This document shows, one piece after another, positions 19,330 to 28,033 of a stretch of DNA of 64,000 nt. Position numbers and translations under genes: made by a program. Location of the stretch: positions 79,769-143,768 of the forward strand of contig NZ_CDBT01000008.1 in assembly GCF_000819765.1 (NCBI RefSeq), written 5' to 3'. This DNA comes from Aeromonas bivalvium. GTDB lineage: Bacteria; Pseudomonadota; Gammaproteobacteria; Enterobacterales; Aeromonadaceae. Each line of letters starts with the position of its first letter. Position 1 is the stretch's first letter. Below the pieces are notes generated by a model. That model was not told the DNA's origin. It was given only the letters and a program-made list of their open reading frames with translations, and made no database searches.

Positions 19330-20070
19330 TCAGATCTTGGGGATGAAGGGGGTGAGGGCGGCCAGGGGAGCTGCGTCCTCATGCTCCTGGATCGCCTCGC
19401 CGTGCTTGAAGATCTTGAAGCCTTCGCCGCGCACGCTCCAGTACTCGACTGTCTCGCCGCCGCTCTCGCCGCTGATCTGCAGCAGGCTGGCTTCGCGCAG
19501 GGCCACCACGAACTCGCTCGGGTTGATGGCGCAGAACTCGGCGAGCCGCTCGTCCCGGGTCTCCCCCATGTGGCCGCTGATGCTGGCGTCCAGATAGTGG
19601 GGATTGATCTGCAGCGGGAACAGGCCCAGGGCCGGCAGCACGGCGGCGCTGCACACCGGCATGTCGTTGGTGGTGCGGATGCTCGGGGTCGCCACGTTGC
19701 AACCTGCGCTCCAGCCCACATAGGGCACGCCCCGTTCACGCACGGCGCGCTGGATGGGCACCACCAGACCGTATTCGTGCAGCAGCTGGTTCAGGCGCCA
19801 GGTGTTGCCGCCGCTGATAAAGATGGCGTCTGCCTGGTTGATGGCCGCCACGGGATCGTCGAACTGGTGGATGCTGATGGTCTCCACTCCCAGGCTCTCG
19901 CTGAGATCCTGGGCGCGGGCATCCCAGTCGCTGCGGATCACCGCATAGGGGATGAGCAGAATGCGCTTGACCTGTTTGCGGGCGAGCAGGGTCTGCACCC
20001 GGTCGCGGGCCCAGCCGAGCAGGCCCGGGTGTTCGGTGGTTTTTCCGTTGCTCAGTAACAGCAGTTCCAT
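19330..20070 (-). CDS. pepE: Dipeptidase E (alpha-aspartyl dipeptidase)
   Basis: Cytoplasmic serine peptidase of family S51 that cleaves Asp-X dipeptides. It starts MELLLLSNGKT like E. coli PepE. The nucleophile is the Ser in VGWSAGCN, with Asp in RTTNDMP and His in LQINPHYLD as the probable triad. The 246 residues are slightly longer than the 229 of E. coli. ATG 20068-20070 has GAGGAGACATC upstream; the in-frame extension to 20169 has no such site. Single gene convergent with the DM13 gene. Confidence 0.92.
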   Translation of the reverse strand: MELLLLSNGKTTEHPGLLGWARDRVQTLLARKQVKRILLIPYAVIRSDWDARAQDLSESLGVETISIHQFDDPVAAINQADAIFISGGNTWRLNQLLHEYGLVVPIQRAVRERGVPYVGWSAGCNVATPSIRTTNDMPVCSAAVLPALGLFPLQINPHYLDASISGHMGETRDERLAEFCAINPSEFVVALREASLLQISGESGGETVEYWSVRGEGFKIFKHGEAIQEHEDAAPLAALTPFIPKI

Positions 20071-20212
20071 GATGTCTCCTCGAAATAATGCGCAGGACCT
20101 AGGTCGGCCCTGATAAAGGGAAGGGGCTACTCTACCCCCAAGGCGGCGCCAAGTGTGTGATCTCGCCACGTTTTATCTCCCGGGGCTGGGGTTTGCCCAT
20201 GGCGTGAGCGAT

Positions 20213-20824
20213 TCAGGGCTGCCCATTGACCGCCGCATAGCGCAGCATCAGCTCGGCCAGTGAGCCCACCTCGAGCCGCCTCATCAGGCTGGCGCGGCAC
20301 ACCTCGACGGTGCGCACCGAGATGCAGAGATCCTGCGCTATCTGCTGGTTCTTGTGGCCTTGGGCGATGAGCTGCAACAGCTGGTGCTCGCGGGGGGTGA
20401 GCCGCTCGAAAGCGTGCCGATGGGCAAGCCGCGCCGCCGCGGCTAGGGTCGCCTGCTCGGCCCGCGCGATGGCGGCGAGCAGGGGGGCCAGCTGCACCGG
20501 CTTTTGCAAGAAATCCACCGCCCCCTGCTTGAGGGACTCCACCGCCAGGGGCACCTCCCCGTGACCGGTGAGAAACAGTATGGCGATGGGGCTCTGGGCC
20601 GCCTTCAGCCGCTGCTGCACCTCGGGGCCCGACAGCCCCGGCATGCGGCAATCCAGGATGAGACAGGCGGGCAGGCGCAGATCGACCTCTGCCAGGAAGC
20701 GCTCGCCGTCGGCAAAGCAGCGCAGCTGCCGCTCGTCGCAGCTCTCCAGCATGAAGCGCAGGGAGTCGAGCACGGCCTGATCATCATCGACCAGGTAGAG
20801 GGGAGGGCGGTCAGTGGGTTGCAT
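20213..20824 (-). CDS. ttrR: Response regulator TtrR for tetrathionate respiration
   Basis: A 203-residue FixJ-type two-component regulator. The receiver domain starts YLVDDDQAVLDSLRFML, has the phosphoacceptor Asp in LILDCRMPG and the Lys in FLQKPVQL. The C-terminal LuxR-type HTH is LTPREHQLLQLIAQGHKNQQ and following. ATG 20822-20824 has AAGGAG seven bases upstream. It follows ttrS directly (one base between the genes), and the ttrBCA operon lies beyond ttrS, so activation of ttrBCA is the expected role. Confidence 0.92.
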   Translation of the reverse strand: MQPTDRPPLYLVDDDQAVLDSLRFMLESCDERQLRCFADGERFLAEVDLRLPACLILDCRMPGLSGPEVQQRLKAAQSPIAILFLTGHGEVPLAVESLKQGAVDFLQKPVQLAPLLAAIARAEQATLAAAARLAHRHAFERLTPREHQLLQLIAQGHKNQQIAQDLCISVRTVEVCRASLMRRLEVGSLAELMLRYAAVNGQP

Positions 20825-20825
20825 G

Positions 20826-22709
20826 TCAGCTCCTTGGATTGGGATGGGGAGCGGCCTCAAGCCGCTGCTGAGGGGCGGGCAGGATCACTCGGGCCAGGCA
20901 GCCATGGGGGCTCAGGTTGATCAAGGCGAGCTGGCCGCGATGACACTCGATCACGTCCCGGCAGATGGCGAGCCCCAGCCCCATGCCGTCGTCCTTGTCG
21001 CTGTGAAACGCCTGCTGCAGCCAGGCCTCTGGCATCCTCAGGCCGGGGCCGTTGTCGCGGATCTCCAGGATCAAGAGCGCCGCCTCGAAGCAGACAAGCA
21101 GCTCGACCCGGCCCGGTTCAGCCCTTTGCGCCGCTGGGCCGTCCGTTCGGGCCGCGCTCTCGGCGCCATTCTTGATGAGGTTCATCAGCAACTGCTCCAC
21201 CCCTATGCCATCCAGGGGGAGCAGGCGCGGCTGCCCCTGCCAGCGCAGGGTGAAGGTGACGCCGAGGGGGGCCAGCATCTGACCGAGCAGGGGCTGCAGG
21301 CCCTCCACCAGGGCGACCAGGTCCGTGGGCTCGGCTTGGCGCGGGCGCTTTTGCAGCCGGGCTCTCAGCCGGTTGACTGTCTGGGTGATGCGCTGGACCT
21401 GCAGGCCAATCTGCTCCAGGGCCTGGCGCAGGGGCTCCTGTGATGCGGCCGTGACCGGATCCTGCCCCTGCCTCGCGAGGCGCAGCAGGGCACCCTGGCT
21501 GTAGTTGGCGATGGCGGTGAGGGGCTGGTTGATCTCGTGGGCCATGTTGGCGCCGAGTTCGCCGAGTTCGGCGAGGCGCCTGGCCTGCTCGAGCTGGCGT
21601 CCCTTCTCCTCGAGTTGCTGGCGGGTGGCGAGCAGTCGGCGCTGGCTGCGGTTGAACAGCCGTTGCAGCAGCAGGTGGTGGCCACCGAGCAGCAGCACCA
21701 GCGCCAGGGCGCCCCAGCCCCACTGCTGATGCTGGCGCAGCCAGTGCCAGGCCGATTGCCACCAGGGGCCCTGCAGGGGGTGGCGATCCAGCGCCTTGAG
21801 CAGGCGGTCGATGCCAAGCTGGCTGGTGGGCACTGTCCAGCCCGCCGAATCGGCGGCCATGGCTGCCTCGCTGTCTGCTGGCAGGTCGAACAGCGCTCGC
21901 GTCACCGCCAGGGCAAGCGCAGGGGAAGCCTGCTCCGTCTGGGCGAAGGCCCAGTTCGGGTAGAGCCGGGTCGAGCTCTGGCAGCCAAAGCCCGCCGGCG
22001 CCTGGTTGTCCAGCACCCGAAAATCCGAGTCGGCGACCTTGCCCTCCCGCACCATGCGCTCCAGCTGGCACACCGGCACTATGGCGGCGGCCACCTGGTC
22101 CGCCGCCAGCTGCTCGATGAGCCGATCGAGGGGGAAGCCGGTGCCGGTGAAGCGCACGGCGGAGAAGAAGCGCTCCAGCCTGACCCCCTGCTCGTCCGCC
22201 TCGAAGCGGTAGGCGAGGTAGCCACCGAAGGCGTTTTCCGACACGGCGGCGACCGGCCGCCCTTCGAGATCCTGCCAGTGCAGGTAGGGGGCATGGGCGC
22301 GCACCACCAGGGCGGCGCCTATGGCGAGGTTGTCACCCCCGGCCGGGCTCTTGAGGGTGGCGAGCCAGGCCAGCGGATACTGGCGCGCCAGGCTGACCGA
22401 CTGGCCCGGGTTGGTGATGACAAAGTCGAGCCTGCTTTGCGCGACGGCCTCGGCCAGGGCATCGAGCTCCAGGGGCACCAGCGCGAAGCGCCGCTCTGGC
22501 ACGCGCTCATTCAGCCAGCCCATCAGCGGCTGCCACTGTGCTCGCGCCAGCGCCGGGCCACGGGTCGCCAGCACCCCTATTCGGACCGGCTCGCTCTGGA
22601 CCTGCTCCGGCTCGGTCGGTGGGGGCACAGGCCCGGCCAGGGCAGGGGCGACCCAGATCCAGAGCAACAGGGCCTGGCGGGCGAGCGATGAGGGGGCGTG
22701 ACGGAACAG
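20826..22709 (-). CDS. ttrS: Tetrathionate sensor histidine kinase TtrS
   Basis: Membrane sensor kinase with a periplasmic PhnD-like binding region (about residues 40-315: PVRIGVLATRGPALARAQWQ), one membrane segment (WGALALVLLLGGHHLLL), the H-box MAHEINQPLTAIANY and the G-box DDGMGLGLAI. No ATG precedes the signal peptide. TTG at 22665-22667 would cut it short. CTG at 22707-22709 is preceded by AAGGAG with a six-base spacer and restores a full signal peptide (FRHAPSSLARQALLLWIWVA then PALAG), so I start it there. The start is inferred; the protein identity is firm. Confidence 0.88.
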   Translation of the reverse strand: MFRHAPSSLARQALLLWIWVAPALAGPVPPPTEPEQVQSEPVRIGVLATRGPALARAQWQPLMGWLNERVPERRFALVPLELDALAEAVAQSRLDFVITNPGQSVSLARQYPLAWLATLKSPAGGDNLAIGAALVVRAHAPYLHWQDLEGRPVAAVSENAFGGYLAYRFEADEQGVRLERFFSAVRFTGTGFPLDRLIEQLAADQVAAAIVPVCQLERMVREGKVADSDFRVLDNQAPAGFGCQSSTRLYPNWAFAQTEQASPALALAVTRALFDLPADSEAAMAADSAGWTVPTSQLGIDRLLKALDRHPLQGPWWQSAWHWLRQHQQWGWGALALVLLLGGHHLLLQRLFNRSQRRLLATRQQLEEKGRQLEQARRLAELGELGANMAHEINQPLTAIANYSQGALLRLARQGQDPVTAASQEPLRQALEQIGLQVQRITQTVNRLRARLQKRPRQAEPTDLVALVEGLQPLLGQMLAPLGVTFTLRWQGQPRLLPLDGIGVEQLLMNLIKNGAESAARTDGPAAQRAEPGRVELLVCFEAALLILEIRDNGPGLRMPEAWLQQAFHSDKDDGMGLGLAICRDVIECHRGQLALINLSPHGCLARVILPAPQQRLEAAPHPNPRS

Positions 22710-22841
22710 GGCGCTCTCCTTGGGCGGCAGATGGGGGGAGGCCAGTCTATCACCGGGGCGATGTGCTGGGCCGCCCTGGCGCCGTGATGGGGCGGCGAAT
22801 GGGGCTTAGGTCACAGTTTGGCGGTTATGGGGCCGGTTTTA

Positions 22842-22855
22842 TTGCGCTGGATCAA
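22842..22855. promoter_or_regulatory. Candidate FNR box upstream of ttrB
   Basis: TTGCGCTGGATCAA matches the FNR consensus TTGAT-N4-ATCAA in one complete half-site and three bases of the other. If the -10 box is CACAAT at 22880-22885, the site centre lies about 43 bp upstream of transcription start, near the usual -41.5. The Salmonella ttr operon is known to need FNR (OxrA). Confidence 0.45.
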
Positions 22856-22869
22856 CCCGGCTCCCGGTA

Positions 22870-22883
22870 TGTGGAAAACCACA
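22870..22883. promoter_or_regulatory. Inverted repeat in the ttr promoter region
   Basis: TGTGG-AAAA-CCACA is a perfect 5-bp inverted repeat placed between the FNR-like box and the ttrB start. It could be a TtrR site, but I do not know the TtrR consensus. It overlaps the likely -10 region. Confidence 0.3.
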
Positions 22884-22964
22884 ATAGAGGCGACTTGCTG
22901 CGTTGCGGACAATCGGCCCAACCCCCCTCTTGGGGGAAGCCAGCTCAGCAGAAGGAAAGAAGCC

Positions 22965-23747
22965 ATGGAGCTCAGCAAGCGCCGATTGTTATCCGGGATC
23001 GCCGCCCTCACCGCAGGGGCGGCCCTGATCCCCGTCGCTCAGGCCCAGTCCGTCCCCGTGCCCCGCAATGGGCGGGCGGCCATCGGCCGGGGGGATGGCC
23101 GCAAGCGTTACGGCATGCTGATCGACTTGCGCCGCTGCGTCGGCTGCCAGGCCTGCACAGTGGCCTGCACCATAGAGAACCAGCCCCCCCTCGGCCAGTT
23201 TCGCACCACTGTCAGCCAGTACGAGGTGAGCGATGTGGCGGCACTCGATGCCCCCGCCTCCCTCTTGATGTTGCCCAGGCTCTGCAACCACTGCGCCGAG
23301 CCCGCCTGCCTCGACGTCTGCCCCACGGGCGCTACCTTCCAGCGCGATGACGGCATAGTGGTGGTCAACAACGACTGGTGCGTCGCCTGCGGCTACTGCG
23401 TGCAGGCCTGCCCCTATGACGCCCGCTTCATCAACCATGAGACCAACACCGCCGACAAGTGCACCTTCTGCGCCCACCGGCTGGAGGCGGGATTGCTGCC
23501 CGCCTGTGTGGAGAGCTGCGTCGGCGAGGCGCGCATCATAGGGGATCTCAACGATCCCAAGAGCCAGATAAGCCGGCTGCTGCGGGAATACGAGCCGGCC
23601 CTCAAGGTGCTCAAGCCCGAGGCCCATACCCAGCCGCGGGTCTTCTATCTCGGCATGGATGAGGCCTTCGTCAGCAAGATCGACGGCCACCCGGCGCAGC
23701 GCACCCTGCTCGGCGACGACGGCAAGGAGATAGCCCATGACCATTAA
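22965..23747 (+). CDS. ttrB: Tetrathionate reductase iron-sulfur subunit TtrB
   Basis: Carries electrons between the membrane subunit TtrC and the catalytic TtrA. After a signal peptide (ending VAQA near residue 27) come four ferredoxin-type cysteine clusters: RRCVGCQACTVACTIEN, PRLCNHCAEPACLDVCPTGA, NDWCVACGYCVQACPYDARF and DKCTFCAHRLEAG with CVESC. The Tat motif reads SKRRLLS; aligned on S-R-R-x-F-L-K, the first invariant Arg is Lys, as in Salmonella TtrB. ATG 22965 has AGAAGGAAAG upstream. It overlaps ttrC by 11 bp. Confidence 0.95.
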   Translation: MELSKRRLLSGIAALTAGAALIPVAQAQSVPVPRNGRAAIGRGDGRKRYGMLIDLRRCVGCQACTVACTIENQPPLGQFRTTVSQYEVSDVAALDAPASLLMLPRLCNHCAEPACLDVCPTGATFQRDDGIVVVNNDWCVACGYCVQACPYDARFINHETNTADKCTFCAHRLEAGLLPACVESCVGEARIIGDLNDPKSQISRLLREYEPALKVLKPEAHTQPRVFYLGMDEAFVSKIDGHPAQRTLLGDDGKEIAHDH

Positions 23748-24864
23748 CGAACTGCTGGCCCCGGATCAACCCATCACCTGGCTGCCCTGGGCGGTGCAAT
23801 ATTTCTTCCTCATTGGCCTCGCCTATGGGGCCCTCTGGCTGGGCGCGGCCGATCTGTGGCGCAAGGCACCGGATCGGCGGCTGCAGACCCTGGCCGCCGT
23901 GCTGATGATGGGGGCAGGGGTGGTGGCGCCCATAGCCCTGACCGCGGACTTGCACCAGCCCGCCCGGGCCTGGCACTTCTACGCCCAGACCCGCTTCACC
24001 TCCATCATGTGGTATGGCGCCTACCTGCTGCCGCTGTTCAGCCTGCTCAGCATGCTGTTTGGCTGGCTGCTGATAAGGCCCAACCTGGCCAGGCGCGGCG
24101 AGGAGCAGGACAGGGTCGCCGCCCTGGCGCGGCTGCTCTGCCTGGGGAACTGGTCCGGCGAGCCCTGGCTCAAACCGCTTGCTTTGATGGCGGCTTTGAG
24201 CGGGCTCAGCATAGCCCTCTACACCGGGCTCGAGACCATGGCGGTGCAGGCGCGCCCCCTCTGGCATACCCCCTGGTTGCCCTGGCTGCTGGCGCTGAGC
24301 GCCCTGCTGGCGGCCCAGAGCGCCCTGCTGCTGCTCAACCGCCTGCTGGCGGGCTGGCAGGGGCGTACCGAGGCAGATCTGCTGCGCCAGATCCGCCCGA
24401 CCCTGGCCCTGCTCGTGCTCTCCCTGCTGGGCTGGGCCCTGCTCGGTGGCGCCTCGGCGGCTGAGGCGGCGGCCCTCTATCGGCTGGATCCTAGCTGGCG
24501 GCTGGCGGCCCACTGGCTGCTGCTGACCCTCGGCCTGCTCGGCCTGTTGCTGCTGGCGGGGCACCGATTCTCCCCCCGCCTGCAAACCTGGGGTCTGGGG
24601 CTGCTGGCACTGCACCTGGTGTGGGGCCTGCGCTGGTTGGTGCTCATTCAGGGGCAGTTGGCGCCGAAATATGGGGCCGGCGTCTATGTCTACCAGATAG
24701 CCTGGGGGCCGGCCGGGGTGCTCGGCATCCTCGGCACCTTCGGCCTGCTGCTGGCCCTGCTGGTGGTGCTCTCCGAGCTGGTGCGCGCCCCGGCTCTGCC
24801 ATCTGCCACCACTTCCTCTGCCACCCAGGCAGCCACCACCCATTCCGCCCGCGAGGCAATCTGA
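23737..24864 (+). CDS. ttrC: Tetrathionate reductase membrane subunit TtrC (NrfD family)
   Basis: Quinol-oxidising integral membrane subunit of 375 residues with about nine hydrophobic helices. The start MTINELLAPDQPITWLPWAV leads into the first helix (QYFFLIGLAYGALWLGAA). DLHQPARAWHFYAQTRFTSI is the NrfD/PsrC-type loop after helix 2. It overlaps ttrB by 11 bp and ttrA by one base (TGATG), so translation of the three subunits is coupled. Confidence 0.93.
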   Translation: MTINELLAPDQPITWLPWAVQYFFLIGLAYGALWLGAADLWRKAPDRRLQTLAAVLMMGAGVVAPIALTADLHQPARAWHFYAQTRFTSIMWYGAYLLPLFSLLSMLFGWLLIRPNLARRGEEQDRVAALARLLCLGNWSGEPWLKPLALMAALSGLSIALYTGLETMAVQARPLWHTPWLPWLLALSALLAAQSALLLLNRLLAGWQGRTEADLLRQIRPTLALLVLSLLGWALLGGASAAEAAALYRLDPSWRLAAHWLLLTLGLLGLLLLAGHRFSPRLQTWGLGLLALHLVWGLRWLVLIQGQLAPKYGAGVYVYQIAWGPAGVLGILGTFGLLLALLVVLSELVRAPALPSATTSSATQAATTHSAREAI

Positions 24865-27800
24865 TGGATCACAGCAAACGCAAATTTCTCAAGGGCGCCG
24901 CCATCGCCGGGGGCACGGGGCTCTTCGTGGCCGGTTACAGCGATACCCTCAAGCAGGTGGCGAGCGGGCTGGCCACCGGCAGCTCGGGCAAGCCGACCCG
25001 GGATCCCATTCACGGCAACTCGCTCGCCGTGGAGTACAGGGTCGACGGGCAGGGGGAGCTTCATCCCAACCCGGATCAGCGCCTCGCCAACACCATGTGC
25101 CTCGGCTGCTGGACCCTGTGCGGGGTGCGGGCTCGCATCGATAACGAGAGCGACAGGATAGTGCGCATCCTGGGCAACCCCTACCACCCGCTCTCCGCCC
25201 TGCACCACATCGACTTCAAGACGCCGGTCAAGCAGGCGCTGCTCGCGACCAGCGGCCATCAGGAAGGGGGGCTGGAGGGGCGCTCCACCGCCTGCGCCCG
25301 GGGCAACGCCATGCTGGAGCAGCTCGACAGCCCCCACAGGGTCACCCGCTGCCTCAAGCGGGTCGGCCCCCGCGGCAGCGGCCGCTGGCAGAGCATTCCC
25401 TTCGAGCAGCTGATCGAGGAGGTGGTGGAGGGGGGCGACCTGTTCGGGGAGGGGAAAGTGGAGGGGCTCAGAGCCATCCGCAACCTCAATGAGCCGCTGG
25501 ACCCGGCGAGCCCGGAATATGGCCCCAGGGCGAACCAGCTGCTGGTGAGCAACGCCTCGGACGAGGGGCGCGACGCCTTCATCAAGCGCTTCACCTTCAA
25601 CAGCTTCGGCACCCGCAATTTCGCGAACCACGGCGCCTACTGCGGCCTGTCGTTCCGGGTCGGGGCCGGCGCCCTGCTGGACGATCTGGAGAAGAACGCC
25701 CACCTCAAGCCCGACTGGGACGAGAGCGACTTCCTGCTGTTCATGGGCACCTCCCCCCAGCAGTCCGGCAACCCCTTCAAGCGCCAGTCCCGCCAGCTGG
25801 CGGCAGGGCGGGCGCGGCAGGGCAAGCCGTTCTCCTACGTGGTGGTGGCCCCCAGCCTGCCGAACACGGTGAACCTGCCGTCCGCCCCCGCCAACCGCTG
25901 GCTGCCCATCCGGCCCGCCACGGACTCGGCGCTGGCCATGGCCATGCTGCGCTGGATCATCGACAACGAGCGCTATGCCGAGCCCTTCCTGGCGGCCCCC
26001 CATGCCGAGGCCGCCGAGCGGGCCGGCTATCGCGGCTTTTGCAACGCCAGCCATCTGGTTGTCTGCGACGAGACCCACCCGCGCTTCGGCCAGATGCTGC
26101 ACGCCAGCGATCTGGGGCTGTCCCACGGCGGTGAGCCCTATGGCGAGGGGGATGCGGTGCTGGTGGTCGAGGAGGGGAGCGACGAGCCGAGACCCGCAGG
26201 CCAGTGTGAGCGGGCCCGGCTCTGGGTGGATCGCCCCATTCAGGGCCCCAAGGGGGAGCTGAGGGTCAAGAGCAGCTTCCAGCTACTGGCCGAGGCGAGC
26301 CGGGAGCACTCTCTCGAGCAATACAGCGCCGAGTGCGCCGTGCCGGTAAGCGACATCAAGGAGCTGGCGCGGGAGTTCACCAGCCACGGCACCCGGGCGG
26401 CGGTGATCACCCATGGTGGCACCATGAGCGCCAACGGCTTCTATTCGGCCTGGGCCATCATGATGCTCAACGCCATGATAGGGAACCTCAACGCCCGGGG
26501 CGGCGCCGTGGCGAGCGGCGGCAAGTTCGACCCCTTCGGCGCCGGGCCGCGCTACGATCTGGCGAGTTTCCCCGGCATGGTGAAACCCGCCGGTGTCTTC
26601 CTGTCCCGCTCCAAGTTCCCCTACGAGAAGACCTCCGAATATCGCCGCAAGAAAGAGGCGGGGCAGAACCCCTATCCGGCTCACGAGCCCTGGTTCCCCA
26701 TCTCGGGCCCCCTGCTCGGCGAGCACCTGACCGCGGCGGTGAACGGTTATCCCTACCGTGCCAAAGCCTGGATCAACCACATGGGCAACCCCCTCTACGG
26801 TCAGGCGGGGCTCAGCCATGCCATAGGCGAGCAGCTCAAGGACCCTGCCGTGCTGCCGCTCTTTGTCAGCATCGACAGCTTCATCAACGAATCCTCGGCG
26901 CTGTCGGACTACATAGTGCCAGACACCCTGACTTACGAGTCCTGGGGCTGGGCCAGCGCCTGGCACGGGGTCATGACCAAGGTCTCCACCGGCCGCTGGC
27001 CCGTGGTGGAGCCCCGTGTCGCCAAGACCGCCGAGGGTGATCCGGTCTGCATGGAGTCCTTCTTTATCGCGGTGGCCAAACGCCTGGGGTTGCCGGGCTT
27101 TGGCGAGGGGGCCCTCAAAGGGGCGGATGGCAAGCTGTACGGTCTTCACAAGGCGGCGGACTTCTCCCTCTATGGTGCGGCCAACGTCGCCTATCTGGGT
27201 GAGCCAGTACCCGCCATTGGGCCTGAGGATCTCGCCTGGTCCGGGGTGGAGCGCATTATGCCGATCCTCAACGCCACACTGAGCGCGGAGGAGGCGAGTC
27301 GCGCCGCCTACCTCTTCGCCCGGGGCGGGCGCTTCGAGCCGGTGGCCAAGGGGCGCGATGATTCGGGGCAGCCGAGCAAGCGCTGGCCCAAGCCATTGAT
27401 GGTGTGGAACCCGGCGGTGGGTAGCCGGCGCCACAGCCAGAGCGGCCAATACTTGAGCGGCACCCCGCGCTTCTTCCGCCCCCAGCTCGCGGACGGCACG
27501 CCGCTCAAGGAGGCGTTCAAGCCGGCCCAGTGGCCCCTGCTGCTCACCAGCTACAAGTCCCACACCATGAGCTCCATGAGCATCGGCTCGGATCGCCTGC
27601 GTCAGGTGCACCCCAGCAACGGGGTGCGGCTCAACGTCCAGACGGCGGCCCGCCTTGGCATAGTGAGCGGGGACAGGGTGCGGGTCAGCACCCCCAATGG
27701 CAGCGTGATCGGGCTGGCGGAGTGCGTGGCCGGGGTGCAGGAAGATGCCATCGCCATCGAGCACGGCTTCGGTCACAAGGAGCTGGGGGCGAGGGCGCAT

Positions 27801-27971
27801 TGGGTCGACGGTAAGGAGGTGGTGGCCAGTGCCCTGCGCGGCGCCGGGGTGAACCTCAACGATCTGGCGGTGCTGGATCCCAGCCGTCACGGCCGTTACC
27901 CCCTGGTGGACTGGGCCATCGGCTCCTCGGCGCGCCAGGGCTTGCCGGCCCGGGTGGAGAAGCTGGTGTAG
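24864..27971 (+). CDS. ttrA: Tetrathionate reductase catalytic subunit TtrA
   Basis: Molybdopterin-guanine-dinucleotide enzyme that reduces tetrathionate to thiosulfate outside the cytoplasmic membrane. Length 1035, near the Salmonella protein. The signal reads HSKRKFLKGAA, a Tat-type motif with Lys in place of the first Arg. The [4Fe-4S] site is MCLGCWTLCGVR plus the Cys of STACARGNA. The likely Mo-ligand Cys is in HGAYCGLSFR. The C-terminal MGD-binding domain includes SYKSHTMSSMSIGSDRLRQV. ATG 24864 overlaps the ttrC stop; the longer ORF from 24621 lies inside ttrC. Confidence 0.95.
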   Translation: MDHSKRKFLKGAAIAGGTGLFVAGYSDTLKQVASGLATGSSGKPTRDPIHGNSLAVEYRVDGQGELHPNPDQRLANTMCLGCWTLCGVRARIDNESDRIVRILGNPYHPLSALHHIDFKTPVKQALLATSGHQEGGLEGRSTACARGNAMLEQLDSPHRVTRCLKRVGPRGSGRWQSIPFEQLIEEVVEGGDLFGEGKVEGLRAIRNLNEPLDPASPEYGPRANQLLVSNASDEGRDAFIKRFTFNSFGTRNFANHGAYCGLSFRVGAGALLDDLEKNAHLKPDWDESDFLLFMGTSPQQSGNPFKRQSRQLAAGRARQGKPFSYVVVAPSLPNTVNLPSAPANRWLPIRPATDSALAMAMLRWIIDNERYAEPFLAAPHAEAAERAGYRGFCNASHLVVCDETHPRFGQMLHASDLGLSHGGEPYGEGDAVLVVEEGSDEPRPAGQCERARLWVDRPIQGPKGELRVKSSFQLLAEASREHSLEQYSAECAVPVSDIKELAREFTSHGTRAAVITHGGTMSANGFYSAWAIMMLNAMIGNLNARGGAVASGGKFDPFGAGPRYDLASFPGMVKPAGVFLSRSKFPYEKTSEYRRKKEAGQNPYPAHEPWFPISGPLLGEHLTAAVNGYPYRAKAWINHMGNPLYGQAGLSHAIGEQLKDPAVLPLFVSIDSFINESSALSDYIVPDTLTYESWGWASAWHGVMTKVSTGRWPVVEPRVAKTAEGDPVCMESFFIAVAKRLGLPGFGEGALKGADGKLYGLHKAADFSLYGAANVAYLGEPVPAIGPEDLAWSGVERIMPILNATLSAEEASRAAYLFARGGRFEPVAKGRDDSGQPSKRWPKPLMVWNPAVGSRRHSQSGQYLSGTPRFFRPQLADGTPLKEAFKPAQWPLLLTSYKSHTMSSMSIGSDRLRQVHPSNGVRLNVQTAARLGIVSGDRVRVSTPNGSVIGLAECVAGVQEDAIAIEHGFGHKELGARAHWVDGKEVVASALRGAGVNLNDLAVLDPSRHGRYPLVDWAIGSSARQGLPARVEKLV

Positions 27972-27985
27972 GGCCAGAGGCAAAA

Positions 27986-28014
27986 AAAAGCGGGGCCATC
28001 ATGGCCCCGCTTTT
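27986..28014. terminator. Terminator at the end of ttrBCA
   Basis: GCGGGGCCAT (27990-27999) pairs with ATGGCCCCGC (28001-28010), preceded by an A-run and followed by TTTT. It is likely shared with the convergent lipoprotein gene. Confidence 0.93.
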
Positions 28015-28033
28015 CATTGCGTTCCCCTGAACA

